64,000 nt of DNA from Thysanoteuthis rhombus (GCA_963457665.1 OY735233.1:43986892-44050891); one strand, 5' to 3'. Shown: positions 45,514 to 56,515, numbered from the stretch's first letter. Notes: generated by a model from the sequence alone, not told the origin. Made by a program: numbers and translations.

Positions 45514-45516
<3 letters not shown>
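44546..45516. mobile_element. Long-inverted-repeat element with ~200-bp arms
   Basis: The left arm 44546-44747 and right arm 45326-45514 are reverse complements with scattered differences. Shared blocks include AGCATTAAACATTAAG-like, GATGGGTYTATTTCAT and TTTCTGYCCTGTTTGGRCTT. The interior of about 580 bp has one 69-codon frame (44788-44997) with no recognised domain. Probably a non-autonomous element; no target duplication established. Confidence 0.7.

Positions 45517-45518
<2 letters not shown>

Positions 45519-45582
<64 letters not shown>
45519..45582. repeat. (TA)n microsatellite
   Basis: Pure TA array abutting the right arm of the preceding inverted-repeat element. Confidence 0.97.
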
Positions 45583-45584
<2 letters not shown>

Positions 45585-45588
45585 CGTG

Positions 45589-45672
45589 TTTAAAGCTTTC
45601 TTGACTACACACACACACACACACACACACACGTATATATATGTGTGTGTGTATGGTCAAGAAAGCTTTAAA
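45589..45672. repeat. Perfect 17-bp hairpin enclosing (AC)n(TA)n(TG)n
   Basis: TTTAAAGCTTTCTTGAC (45589-45605) and GTCAAGAAAGCTTTAAA (45656-45672) are exact reverse complements. The loop is itself nearly palindromic (ACAC... GTATATATATG ...TGTGTG), so the whole 84 bp can form one stem. Confidence 0.85.
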
Positions 45673-46275
45673 ATGTATTTTGAAAAAACTTTTTCCAAAA
45701 GTATATCATTTCAGTCAATTATTTTCCTAACATGTGCTTTTAAATGGTTTTTATGTTTTACACAGAATAAAATATTTTGGAGCTAAACATGAATTTTACT
45801 CGTTGGGATCATCAGTTGTTTTCCATGTAACCATTTAAAAACAAAACAGTTATATCAACATGGCGCCCAAGTTGTGTTCATCGACTCCTCCTTTAAGCTA
45901 TGATTTTTATATATAATCAGGAAATACTTCCTCGAGTCGATTTTTTACCAACATATTAAACCGAAGAATTTGACAAAAAGTTTCAAGATCACTAACCTTA
46001 GACTTCATTGTAAAAAGTCATGTACGTAAATCAGTATGCATAATTATAGGGTTGTTTTAATATGAGATAGGCTTTCATTGACAAAGAATAATGTCACAGA
46101 ATTGCGAGACGTTTGAAAATAAAATAAAAGAAATGAATGAAAGAAATGTTTAATGTTGTGTCGACACTTACAAAAAATGTAATTGGAATACTTGAATTAT
46201 GGAGAATAAATTACTCAATAAAATAGCTTGGGGCTCCTTTGTGCCGATCCATTCATAAATAACGCCGTTATTTTT
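45673..46275. other. Unassigned AT-rich stretch
   Basis: No gene or repeat family seen. Confidence 0.45.

Positions 46276-46360
<85 letters not shown>
46276..46360. repeat. Compound (CA)n(TA)n microsatellite
   Basis: (CA)n from 46276 passes into (TA)n to 46360. Confidence 0.97.
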
Positions 46361-46363
<3 letters not shown>

Positions 46364-46483
46364 TGTGTATGTAATTTTACGTTTCTATCATCCTTGATCC
46401 GTGTGATTAATATGGGCCTCAATATATTGGGTCTCTCGGTAATTGCAATGCTTAACTCCTTTGATTATTTAATTATTTGCTTA

Positions 46484-46660
46484 GGGCGCCCACCATAGTG
46501 CAATAGTTACCAATCTTATCTCGCAGACTGATTCGTCGATAGAGTGGTTTCAATTCGCACAAGGTGCCTCACTACTATAGCCTCGTTCCAGCCTAAGTTA
46601 AGCTTAATATGTATTTGTTTTAAACGCTTACCGTAGTACGATGTCTTGCAAGATCAATTC
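46484..46660 (+). mobile_element. tRNA-derived SINE with cloverleaf-like head
   Basis: GGGCGCC (46484-46490) and GGTGCCT (46563-46569) can form a 7-bp acceptor stem with two G-T pairs. Between them are a consensus box A (TAGTGCAATAG) and a box-B-like GGTTTCAATTC. The body that follows (TTCCAGCCTAAGTTAAGC) relates to GTGCCAGACTAAGC at 42245 and 47035. The anticodon arm is not convincing. Confidence 0.55.
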
Positions 46661-46799
46661 TTTAGTGTAATGGGAATTGTAATGTGAATTGTTTTCATGT
46701 GAATTGTTGTAATGTGAATCTTAGTACTTTTAATCGCCAATGGCATCATGTGAAATAGGTTGTAATGAACTGTTCTCGGTGTGAATTGGATACCATTTG

Positions 46800-47110
46800 T
46801 TATTCCTATGAACGTATTTGTATCCAACTGATACATAATAAAAAAGTTCTGGTAACACGAACCGTGACACCTGTCTTTCACTATGTGTTACTCACAATCG
46901 AGCACTATTAAAGTCACTCAATTCCCAACCATTTATACATTCTGGCCCTCGATCGGAGAGAAGTGACAGGAGATGACGTTGTGAGTATGTTTCATTCAAC
47001 TATCCAACAGCAGTGCCCTATTTATGTCATTGTGCCAGACTAAGCTGATCTTAGTAAATAACTGGACGCCTTATGTTGCACGACGGTTGGTAAATTCGTT
47101 TCATGGTGAT
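46800..47110 (+). repeat. Repeat shared with 30220-30870 plus SINE body scrap
   Basis: GAACCGTGACACC, TCACTATGTGTTACTCACA and ACAGGAGATGACGTTG match the host repeat at 30220-30870. 47025-47110 matches the SINE body at 42235. Confidence 0.5.
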
Positions 47111-47731
47111 CGCTCTTTAACGGTGGCCTTGTGCCAAGGTTGACTGGAGCCTGACTGGGATAGTGATGTATTCCTCAATGATCGGTGTTCCAATCAAGAA
47201 AAATGTCAGAATTTCAGATATGTATGAATTAAAAGTTAGGTTGTTTCCCAGCGGAAGTGCAGGTGGCCCATCAAGAAATGGAATCGTTGAGCTGAGTTCG
47301 AACTCCGGCTGAGTTGTGTTCTCTTTGTACTGATTCTTTCTTTGAAAGGCATGAATCCATCTCGTTACTCCGAGCCACAGGTAAATAGCAAATCAAACAT
47401 GGTTTTTAAATCATGGTTGGCAACCAGTCTAGGAGATTCCAAACCAAACAGTAGGGGCCTTTCAAGTCAAGCTGGTGCCAAACTATAGCTCTATTCCTCT
47501 TTGGTTTGCATCAGCAGTCGATTGGGCACCCCAGGATTTTCATGCACTTTGCCCAGGCTTTCACCCCGGAGATATTGCTTCAGTATCGTTTCGTTGCCTA
47601 ACAAGACAGAAGGAAGTCATCTTCTTCTGGAGACTCTCAATTTGGAGATTGGGGTTGGCGCAGCAAATCTTCCTGATCCTATTTTCCTCTCCATTAAGTC
47701 GGACTAAACTAAGATTAATAAATACCAAGAA
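47111..47731. other. Unassigned, locally GC-richer
   Basis: GAGCTGAGTTCGAACTCCGG at about 47288 is box-B-like, so SINE remnants are likely. An 89-codon plus frame at 47475-47744 has no recognised domain and runs into a family A fragment. Confidence 0.35.
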
Positions 47732-47800
47732 CAGGTCTGGTTAGTCACTCTATAGAAACCGTCACGTGAATGATGTTTTCTGGCAGAATGTCATGTATAC
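47732..47800 (+). mobile_element. Family A copy 15, 5' fragment
   Basis: CAGGTCTGGTTAGTCACTCT followed by AGAAACCGTCACGTGA, then divergence. Confidence 0.7.
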
Positions 47801-48540
47801 AAAGGCCAGGGTCCGTTGCTTTGTAACGCACAAAACATGTAACGATATATTTCTGTTTATAAGAATGTTGATCGGATACACTTTTCCTTCTTCGCATACA
47901 CATAAACCCAAAATACGTCAGCATGAAGAAGTACAATCTATACGTTGCTCATCTCATTTAGTTAGCCACTAGAAACAATGTTGCCAATTTAGTACTTTTC
48001 GCACTGAATTTATCGCGTTTCTTCTCTTGGCAGTCGAAAAAAAGCTAAATTAACGCAGACGTGCTTTAAGATTTTGGCCCTTTTTTAACGTGTTTTTGAG
48101 CATTTTTAGCAACTTTTTGTGTGTTTCAGTCATTTTCTTAAAAAATTTAGTGCCATTTGGCTGTCAAACTAACGCGAAAATATATTTGAGATCGCAACAC
48201 TAACTGGAAACACTAAAAATTGTTGCTATGATCACGGACCTTTTTGATGAAAAAAGTTGAAACGCATTGGAATAATTTATATATCTTCTTTGAAGTTATA
48301 GGTTTTCATTGCAAGAAAATAGTATAAAGTTAGTTACGAAAAAAGAGTTGCGTGCTTACAGCAAATTTTACATCGATTTTAATGTCAATTTTTCTCATCC
48401 AAAATAAACCTCATTAAACCATGATTGATGTACGCCGACAAAAAAACATTCAAAATCTGTAATGAAGCGAAAGGAAAAAAAAACAGACTTTGTTCAAGAA
48501 CTGTGACAATTTATTACTTCGAGAATAGATTAAAAAATCG
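47801..48540. other. Unassigned
   Basis: No gene or repeat family recognised. Confidence 0.45.

Positions 48541-48622
<82 letters not shown>
48541..48622. repeat. (TA)n microsatellite
   Basis: Pure TA array at the same place in repeat family N as the array at 62626-62685. Confidence 0.97.
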
Positions 48623-48625
<3 letters not shown>

Positions 48626-48950
48626 GTATAAACAATAAACATAATTTATAAAGACTGTATAGTCAGCTTTCTTTGTTCCTTTCTTGGACTTTTCTTTTTT
48701 TCATTTCCAGAATTGAATTTTTGAAAAGGAATAATACGACGTAGTTATCTTTCTTTGCCCACTCAGTGTATCATATCTTTCTATCTTTATCACCTCCCTC
48801 TCTTTTTAAAATAACATCTGTCTTTCTTCCTTTCTTTCTTTCTTTTGTTTGGACGCTGCCTATCTCTCTTTATCAACTCTCTCTTCGAGTCCTTACGAAC
48901 GCTGCCGATCTATTCAAATCTGGTCTTGATGTGATTTTCTGCCGTTCTTA
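48623..48950 (+). repeat. Family N copy 1
   Basis: After the TA array: ATGAAGTATAAAC, CTGTATAGTCAGCTTTCTTT, TTCTTTGCCCACTCAGTGTA and CTATCTCTCTTTATCAACTC. Matches 62686-62945. Confidence 0.65.
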
Positions 48951-49196
48951 GAACTGTCAAATTGCGTCACGATGAAAATTAATACAGGTTTTCCCTGTAA
49001 TCTGGAAATAATGATTTTTTTTTAAAAAAGTGAAAAAAAGAGACATTTCGAAAGTCGAAATGGCATAAAGCAAAGGAATAATTATCATCAATTATTATGT
49101 GGAATTTTTAAAGCGTTCCCGGACTTCCAGAATAGTGCTGATAGTATGTATGAGGTTTCAGAGGTTGGGATAGCTGGAGGTATGGGGGACTGGAGT

Positions 49197-49200
<4 letters not shown>

Positions 49201-49258
<58 letters not shown>
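49201..49258. repeat. (GA)n microsatellite
   Basis: Pure GA array; a short (TA)n follows at about 49291-49305. Confidence 0.97.
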
Positions 49259-49261
<3 letters not shown>

Positions 49262-49332
49262 AAATCATCAGCTCTTAACTCATATTCATTATATATATAT
49301 ATATATGAATAGATCATCATCATCATTATCAT

Positions 49333-49728
49333 CAATGCATTACATCACTTTGAAACTCTATTTAAAATGATCACTTGTTATTACACGGTGAATGTATCAT
49401 TCAGCCCAGACAGCGTAAATAAGATAAACAATTAAAGAAAATAGGGCTGCCAGACAGCTGCCGGTGATGCAAAACCCTAAATGATACATTCTAAAACAAT
49501 TAGAGCAGATATAGGCAGTGAATAAACAAAAAGAGAATTTGTTTAGCTCAATGGTAAGAGTAATGCTGCATTGAAGAAGCTACCTCATAGATTACAGGTT
49601 ACTGCAGTAGCTCCATTCTCTTTATTCGTTTATACTATTTACGCTGTCTCGGCCAAATGATACATTCACTGTTTAATAACATGTGATCATTTTAAATAGA
49701 GTTTAAAAGTAGTATAATGCATTTATAA
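49333..49728. mobile_element. Family B element, copy 2
   Basis: Inverted arms of about 85 bp: ACTCTATTTAAAATGATCAC, TGAATGTATCATT and GACAGCGTAAA on the left, mirrored on the right with few differences. The interior shares TATTTTCTTTAATT-type sequence (minus strand) with the copy at 2261-2514 and holds a tRNA-like core. Confidence 0.7.
49533..49620 (+). pseudogene. tRNA-like sequence inside a family B element
   Basis: 88 nt starting GAGAATT and ending CATTCTC, which can pair as an acceptor stem (six of seven). Box A is TTAGCTCAATGGTAAGAG. Box B (GGTTACTGCAG) is degraded and no anticodon is assigned. The length would suit a class II tRNA (Leu, Ser). Most likely a captured or SINE-derived tRNA relic, not a working gene. 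Confidence 0.45.
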
Positions 49729-50499
49729 TTATTTCTGTCGGAATATATACCCATTTCTTCATATATATCATTCACACATCCACATTTACATTTCAACCTG
49801 CACAGGTACTGTATTTCCTCATGTATAATCCATATCTCCAGCCAAGAAAATTGATCTAAAAATTCTGGTGCGTGTTATTCATGGAAACATAATTGTTATA
49901 CACAAGAAATGATAAATATCAAGCACATTCAATGATTAAAAAAAGTTTCAACACAAGAATACGTAGTAAAAATGATTTGTAGATAATATTGATCCGAATT
50001 CTCTGTTTATATTTTTGCTATCATGACATAGCAATAACGGCACATCCTTGTCAAATTTTCGTAAGCTTAATACCGCCTAAATGCTCCAACTCGGAGAATG
50101 GAGTATTACCCAGTTCAATTTGCAACTCAATAATGATAGCGTCAGGTCCCACGTTAATGCACATCATAATGATTCAATTTCCAATCGGAGATGACTCTAA
50201 GAACATCAAATTAAAATCAATTCATCTATATTTTGTCACTCGCAGCCAGAGAAAAGGATTCGGGGAGGAGGATGGGCTGTGCAAAAAATACCAAATTATG
50301 GTCCCTTTTTCAAACTCGTAGTACACATATTTGTGTGTACATATGTATTTGGGGGAATATATATATATGTGTGTGTGTATGCCTTTGTGTTAAGGATCGA
50401 AACGTTGAAAATAGAGACACATTTGCTCTCAAGTCTCCCAATATTGTCATCTCATTTTCAGATTTACCATAATCCATGCCAATGCACTGATTATATGTA
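49729..50499. other. Unassigned, with overlapping open frames
   Basis: A 110-codon plus frame (49989-50321) overlaps a minus-strand frame reading MMCINVGPDAIIIELQIELG between about 50053 and 50170. Neither has a secured splice context or known domain. Confidence 0.3.
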
Positions 50500-50500
50500 T

Positions 50501-50548
<48 letters not shown>

Positions 50549-50578
50549 AAGAATGTTATCTCTTTCTGTTGCAGATTT

Positions 50579-50647
<69 letters not shown>
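50500..50647. repeat. (TG)n and (TA)n arrays
   Basis: (TG)n at 50500-50546 and pure (TA)n at 50581-50647, 34 bp apart. Confidence 0.97.
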
Positions 50648-50650
<3 letters not shown>

Positions 50651-50785
50651 CTCTTCTGTGAGACGCTCTGATAATTTCACCATGGCACAAAACTCAGAAT
50701 TTTCGATGTAAACCTAATTACATATGCACTCTCCCCCGATATCAAGCACTCTTCACGCGTAGATAACTCAACACTCAACAAAAAA

Positions 50786-50789
<4 letters not shown>

Positions 50790-50878
<89 letters not shown>
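50790..50878. repeat. (TA)n microsatellite
   Basis: About 44 TA units, followed by two CGTGTATATA units. Confidence 0.97.
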
Positions 50879-50879
<1 letters not shown>

Positions 50880-50894
50880 GTGTATATACGTGTA

Positions 50895-51331
50895 TATATG
50901 TAATATACGCGAAATCGCGTGCAGTTCGAGTTCGCCAACGAGGCTCCCCGAGATAGTCACGTGAAAAATCATCTTTTTTTTTTCCTGATGACTTCCAAGA
51001 TGAATATCAATTGTCGTCCCCCGACCTCGTTGCCAACTTCTATCGGTCGGAATTCTTGATAATGTTTAGCTTTTTTACTGATTCCTTTGTTCGTTTTTAC
51101 TAAGCCGCTCATATACCGTCATCACGTGACTATCGTATGCGCATGGCTCCATCCGGTCGAGAAACGGGGAAAAAAAAAACAAAACCCGTTTACATCGCTT
51201 CTTCAAAGGCAGCAAACTGACCTACCCAGCAAATTTCTATCGAATATAATTGGCCCTCCCCTGTCAAGGTTGACAACGGGTGTAACACTTCACATTAACG
51301 CTATTGATATTGCCTGAATGGCAAGGCACCG
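50895..51331. other. Unassigned, locally GC-richer
   Basis: A block near 51245-51310 (CAAGGTTGACAACGGGTGTA) recurs diverged at 52270-52300 (AAAGTCGACAATGGATGTAA), so related sequence flanks the 5S-like element on both sides. No gene. Confidence 0.4.
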
Positions 51332-52135
51332 TATATGCCGGTCTATAAGTCGACACCTGCAGCTTACGAAAGAAAGAAAAATCTCTGTAAAACTAGGTGG
51401 GGGTGACTTATACGATTTGTATAAAAATGTCAACTTCTAACACAGATGGTGAACAAGAGGAACTGTCTGCGTAACACTCGCTGTGCCGTGCTTACCGTAA
51501 CACCCACGGTCTGTCTCAAGTATTTATAACCGAGACTCATGTTTAGTAGATTCTATTTACCATAGAATCGGTACAAAAATAGGAACAAATTACCATACAG
51601 ACAGTAATAAAAAAATAAAAAACGATCACAGCCACATACCATTTCGAAAAATAGAAATTTTCCTGTGTTTACAACACTTCTGGTCTAAAGCCAGCTTTAA
51701 AATACTTGAAAACAAACTACTTCTTTAGTAATACTTATTGCAGTTGTTATATACGGTCAAATCGCGTTGGGTACACCGGTTGGGTGACGGATGGGTGACC
51801 ATCTGGGAATACTGGGTGCCATAAACCGCAACCAAATTGTTCTGCAACCGTCTTAGGCTATTTTCTGCCGCCGATTGATAGATCATCTTGCCAAAACCGT
51901 GCACTCGGTCCTTTCTCAAGCATACAACTCCTGTACCACGGAGGTTACACAATGTGCTCTCCTAGGAGTCACCATACCCATATGATCGAGTGGAAGCGAT
52001 CGTAGAAGAGGTGTTTCTTTTGTTCCTATTTTTAGGGGTCGACTTATACACGAGTATAGACCAAAATCTAAATTTATACTTCTAAATTTGGTCGTCTCAT
52101 ACGCCCCATCGACTTATAGGTTGGCTTATATAATA
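51332..52135. mobile_element. Element bounded by CTATAAGTCGAC-type ends, containing a 5S-like relic
   Basis: The left end reads GCCGGTCTATAAGTCGACAC and the right end, reverse-complemented, AGCCAACCTATAAGTCGATG, giving imperfect inverted termini. GTCGACTTATACACGAGTAT at about 52036 is a further internal copy. The 5S-like sequence at 51747-51829 lies in the middle. The class is uncertain. Confidence 0.5.
51747..51829 (+). pseudogene. 5S rRNA-like pseudogene with internal deletion
   Basis: The 5' part TATACGGTCAAATCGCGTTG continues into an ACACCGGTT segment like the start of animal 5S rRNA. The 3' part GGATGGGTGACCATCTGGGA, then ATACTGGGTGCCAT, matches its conserved 3' domain. About 40 nt of the middle of the gene, including much of the internal promoter, is missing, and the two parts meet at CCGGTT. 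Family knowledge: animal 5S has CCGGTT-like words near both break positions, so deletion between short repeats is a plausible cause. It is not a functional 5S gene. Confidence 0.65.
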
Positions 52136-52515
52136 ATTATAGGAAAGTGTACCTTTTCGCCCATTTTCTCCTCAATCAGCTATCGTAGCAGGTTAATGAC
52201 CAGACATTTTGTCAAGATATCTAGTGATAAAAAAGAACTTGTGGTACTAATATTCTCTCATTGGCTCCTACCAAAGTCGACAATGGATGTAACACCTTAC
52301 ACCAACAGTCATCCTACTGTCTGTTTGATATGCTATTGAGTTGCTGCACTAGAAATACCGTTTTTTTTACATCATAGAGAACAATGCTAAATATCTAATC
52401 TCATTTTTTTCGCACGTTCAATTTGAATAGAGATATGATTCTTTTCTTTTTAGAGATTTTTGAACCCTGAACAGCAATGGTATCGAAAAGTTAGACTAAT
52501 TTTCAAGTATTAACT
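52136..52515. other. Unassigned
   Basis: Apart from the block shared with 51245-51310, nothing recognised. Confidence 0.4.
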
Positions 52516-52519
52516 CAAA

Positions 52520-52660
52520 TTAGAACATAATGCTGCTAAAGCAGATCATAGTGTCAAAAAAAGCACTTAGAGTGAACACGACTACAGTGATAACTGTTCA
52601 GCGTTGGTTCAATAGGTTTCGGTTTAGACACATTGATACCAAAAGGTCATGTATACACCA
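52520..52660 (+). pseudogene. Mariner-type transposase N-terminal fragment
   Basis: A frame reading LEHNAAKADHSV shifts by one base into KKALRVNTTTVITVQRWFNR and FRFRHIDTKR, the N-terminal helix-turn-helix and WF.RFR block of mariner transposases. The fragment ends there and the catalytic domain is absent. Closest relative in the window is 640-1130. Confidence 0.75.
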
Positions 52661-53630
52661 TCAGTCTCTGATTTAGATGCACTTTGCCCCCGTTATCCGA
52701 AAGGAGAACATCCTATGATAAAACCTTTTTTTAAGCCGAAGTGGCGTAAAACGGAGTAGTAATTACTATTGATTTATATGGAGAATCTTTTGGGCGTTCA
52801 CAGACCCACAAATGGTGATGACGGTATATTAGGTGGAGTCATCAGAAGTTGGGGTGTTGGCAGGTACAGGAGACTGGGACGTTGTGGAGAGAACGCTATT
52901 TTTGCTTTTCGTATTTTTTTATCGTAAAAGTGAAATTGTGACGTAAAGAGAAATTCTGAAAAGCGGTGAAATATCTGTACAGGATAATAATTCGAACTCA
53001 ATTTTTTTTCGTCCATCTCCCAAACTGGAGTTGACTTTATTTTTCCACCGCAAAAAAGAACAAGAATTACAAGAACAACTTCATCAAAATCAGGGTTATC
53101 AACCAACAAATTGCTAGGAGACTGTCATACGGACTGAGCTTTATTGAAAAGTCTCATATACTAACGAAAATAATCTCACAGATGTGCGAGGGCTTATTTC
53201 ATCCTAATAAATAAATATATTTATACAAAACATTTAATAATTTTTTTAGGTGTACCTACACATCTATATAGGACGTTTTTCGATCAGTTGGTCGGTCTGT
53301 CAATCGGGTCCAGTTAAGATAAACAACGGAAATAGGAAGGTAGGAAGGAAAGGTTGTGATGTCCTTAAAAGGTGTGATGTTATTCAAAGGCGTGAAAGTG
53401 AAATTATCAAAAGGTGTAACATCTATCATGATCAATTTTTTTTACCTGATGTTGTCGATGTCATGAAAGAAAACCAAAGATCTACAAAAAGGCCAAAAAA
53501 ATGGCAAAAAGGGCTAAAAATTGCTATTTACGATTTTTATTGAAAAATAATATTCATGCAAAATAATTCCACATCGCAATATTTCACAAGTATGAGAATC
53601 AGTTGACTCAAAAAAAGACTACTTGCTCTT
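52661..53630. other. Unassigned, about 1 kb
   Basis: A 97-codon plus frame at 53250-53543 contains a few AAAAGGTGTGATGT-like repeats. No gene or repeat family supported. Confidence 0.4.
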
Positions 53631-53633
53631 CTC

Positions 53634-53738
53634 CCTCCTCCTCCTCCTCCTCCTACCACCACCACCACCACCACCACCACCACCACTACTACTACTACTA
53701 TGGATGGTGGGCACAGCGTTGTAGACGTGGTCCTTATT

Positions 53739-53789
<51 letters not shown>
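53634..53789. repeat. (CTC)n(CAC)n(TAC)n and (TA)n arrays
   Basis: A CTC-CAC-TAC compound array at 53634-53701 and a TA array at 53742-53789. Confidence 0.95.
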
Positions 53790-53792
<3 letters not shown>

Positions 53793-54438
53793 CAAAAGTC
53801 GTAGAAATTATCTTCAGTCGGAATAGAAGCCTGAGAGGAGTTTGACCCGGAGGCAACCAATCTTGTCTTTATAATGAAATATGAGCACGTCAGTCATATT
53901 GTCGACAGACGAAGGATCGTCTGCCTACCCCAAAAATACTATCGGAGCTAAATCGACGTTTTCTTCAGTTGGCATTGGCTCAACTCTTATAACCGATTCC
54001 TTTTACCTTCAGCGTGAAGGACCTTAAAATAGTCGCCCATTGATGCACTGATGCTATCTATTAGGTTGTCAAGAATGTAATGGCGTTTTTATAAGTACAG
54101 AAGTTTAAGGCCAAAAAAGAAGAAAAAAGATGTGATGGACAAATGTAATATAAAGGTAGGTTCCAAGAGAATGAACGTGTTTCTGCTAAAGTGCAACAAT
54201 GTCAGTTATGTCCGAACATTGAATATTTTAGTTCCTGGTGTCAATTAATTCTTACAAAGCTTGTTGAGTCATCTTTGAAGGATGACTACCTTCTTTGACA
54301 TCCATTATCCATAAAAGAATCCCATCTCTTCACAGAAAAAGGGGACCAATTCTGAGCCACACCGATCCTTGTCCACAGATTTGGTTGATGTTTCGAGCGG
54401 ATTCGGTAGCTTTTCGTCAGAGTTTTAGATCAAAGAAA
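53790..54438. other. Unassigned
   Basis: No supportable gene. The sequence before the family A copy is single-copy within the window as far as I can see. Confidence 0.4.
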
Positions 54439-54458
54439 CAGGTCTGGTCAATCACTCA

Positions 54459-54720
54459 GGTCTGCTCATCATATTGTACGATTGAGGTAGTGATGCACTT
54501 CTTTATTGGTTGATGAATAACTGGCTCACTGTCAGTCGAAGAGTTCAAAAAGACGAAAACCCGCCGGAGTTGAGAAGAGAAGGTAAAAACGATAATTCAA
54601 GAGAAAATCAATATCGACCTCAGAGAATTAGTGAGAAAAAATCAAGATGAAAGAGAGGTAGAAGTTTCCTTTTGGAAAAGGTTGTATAGTCAGAAGAAAC
54701 GTCCACTTCTTATGTTTTTA
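54459..54720 (+). mobile_element. Repeat X inserted in family A copy 16
   Basis: About 262 bp with a reverse-complement copy at 56516-56757: GATTGAGGTAGTGATGCACT, TTGGTTGATGAATAACTGGC and CAGAAGAAACGTCCACTTCT. A third, partial copy lies at 34263-34400. Non-coding, class unknown. Confidence 0.65.
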
Positions 54721-54779
54721 ATTGACGACGTGACCGACGTCTTTTGACAGCATGTCCTGTAGGGGATGATCAATTAAAC

Positions 54780-55231
54780 CAGGGTTTCTCAACCTTTTTT
54801 TGCATCACCCCCCACTTCTACCTGTAAAATACTGTCACTATCTTCAAAATCTTTTGATATCCGTAAATATTCAAAAGGATATCCCCCCTAAAAAATATTA
54901 ACTCTTAAAGACAATGAAAATGAACAGCTTTTGTTGTTTCTTTACTGGAAGTAGTGTTAAGTAATAACATCAAATGTTCGGCACACACACATACCATTCT
55001 TAGATATCAACAATGCAATTCCTAGTGCAGACATGTTGGGTTTACATAATGTGTGATATCAAAGTGCTGCTTTGTAAATTGATAATAGAAAATGTTACTG
55101 TTGACCCATTTCTTCTTTTGTCAAAAACAGACTTTAATACAAAAAATCCTATACCGCCCACAATTACTTCAAAATGTCTGCCATTTTCTGCCCAGTTGCA
55201 CATCGCCCATCAGCGGAGCTGAGAAGCCATA
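54780..55231. mobile_element. Non-autonomous hAT-like element with exact 8-bp target duplication
   Basis: Starts CAGGGTTTCTCAACC, a standard hAT terminus, and ends AGCTGAGAAGCCATA, whose reverse complement matches the start at about 10 of 15 positions. AATTAAAC flanks both sides exactly (54772-54779 and 55232-55239). The 452-bp interior has no transposase. The target is family A copy 16. Confidence 0.85.
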
Positions 55232-55570
55232 AATTAAACAATCAGAAAAAGGAGTGATTAATGGATAAGCTACTCTTTTTAATTTTTATTTCACCATGAT
55301 TACTAAAGATGTCTCAATTTTCAAAAACAGGTGCAGACACAAACTGAGGAATCAATTTGGAACTAATTTAATTAGACCCCAATCAAAAACCTTACGGGGC
55401 TGAATTTGAAAAATAAATTCCCTGACATAAAGAGAAAATGTTGAAAATTTCAGTCATCTAGCTTGATTGGTGTGGCCTCTACGCGTGATGCATACATAAC
55501 CAGTCAGTCAGCTAGCCGACCAGCCAGAGCAGCTTGAGAACTGAAGAAATTCATTTTCACAGGTTTCAAA

Positions 55571-55795
55571 AAATCACACAATTGTCGTTTTTGTCTAATA
55601 AGACCAACTTGTAAACAGTAGAGAATTAGAAGAAGTTTGTAGAAGTTTGTAAAATTGTAATTAATCAATGTTATGATATATATCAGCCAACTTTATTTTC
55701 TGGACAATCTAATAAGATTGCTTTTGCGAAAATATCTCACCTCTCCCGCTAATCGAATAAAGAGCATTCCTTTGAAAGTTTTCTCTCTCGGGTGC
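55571..55795. other. Unassigned
   Basis: AT-rich; no feature seen. Confidence 0.4.
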
Positions 55796-56050
55796 AAGGT
55801 CGACTAAAAAAAAAAAACGTCTTCCGTCTACGACGTCACAACTACGATTGAAAATTATACCCTTTTTTAGCTTGAGATCAGCAATTAGTGTCGTTGTTGA
55901 TGAATCAAATTTTCGCACGAAAACGCGTTAGTTTGAGATCAGCAGCAGCTGCTGTAGCTGACAATTTGTATTTTCGCATGAAAATACTTTGCTTCAAACC
56001 TATGAGCTATTACAATCGTCAATTTATATGGGAAATATTTTGATCGTCGA
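55796..56050 (+). repeat. Family K copy 2
   Basis: Contains three degenerate units of about 75 bp built on TTGAGATCAGCA, a GTCGTTGTTGATGAATCAAA-type segment and TTTTCGCACGAAAACGCGTT, extending the two-unit copy at 24900-25060. 56051-56515 is unassigned. Confidence 0.6.
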
Positions 56051-56515
56051 CGAACTCAGAAATAACAGTTTGAAATTTTCATCACAATTGACGATACTGA
56101 AATGACTGCAGAAAAAAAGGTTAACTTTAATTTTGAAAGGGCTCGTGGGTTTCGTGCAGGTTGGAAGGATGTTTTTAGTGCCTGCATAGAACTTTATTAG
56201 GAAAAGGTTAAGTGGCCAAGCATGGCTGTTTAGAACCTCCCACGTTAGCAACAGCACACGACGAACCAGAACCTTTGATATCGAAGTAGGCAGACATAGA
56301 TAGTTGAGTCTTGCATCGTCATCAACAGAAGACGTTGCCCCTCCAGGCTCTCGTGATGCCGTCTACCAGTGTCTTTGATACCAATTTCCTTTTAGATTTT
56401 AATTTCTTGGAGGCATATTACGTCTTGTTGGCATTTTATTGTGGTAACTCCTAGTCTAGTTTTTTCCGTATTTCTTTGTTGAATCCATTGAATGTTGCTT
56501 CAAAACAATTCGGAA

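Larger units (their letters stand above)
54439..55570 (+). mobile_element. Family A copy 16, interrupted by two insertions
   Basis: The copy begins CAGGTCTGGTCAATCACTCA (54439-54458), breaks, resumes near 54721 with ACGTGACCGACGTCTTTTGA, breaks again at 54780, resumes at 55232 with AATTAAACAATCAG and runs through GGAATCAATTTGG and CAGTCAGTCAGCTAGCC to a decayed end near 55570. With both inserts removed it would be a nearly complete copy. Confidence 0.8.

Noticed and set aside
49989..50321. 110-codon plus frame overlapping a coding-like minus frame
   Set aside because: The two strands conflict and neither has splice, domain or repeat support.
51725..51952. 75-codon minus-strand frame containing VYGTQYSQMVTHPS
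   Set aside because: It is the antisense translation of the 5S-like relic, a known source of false protein annotations.
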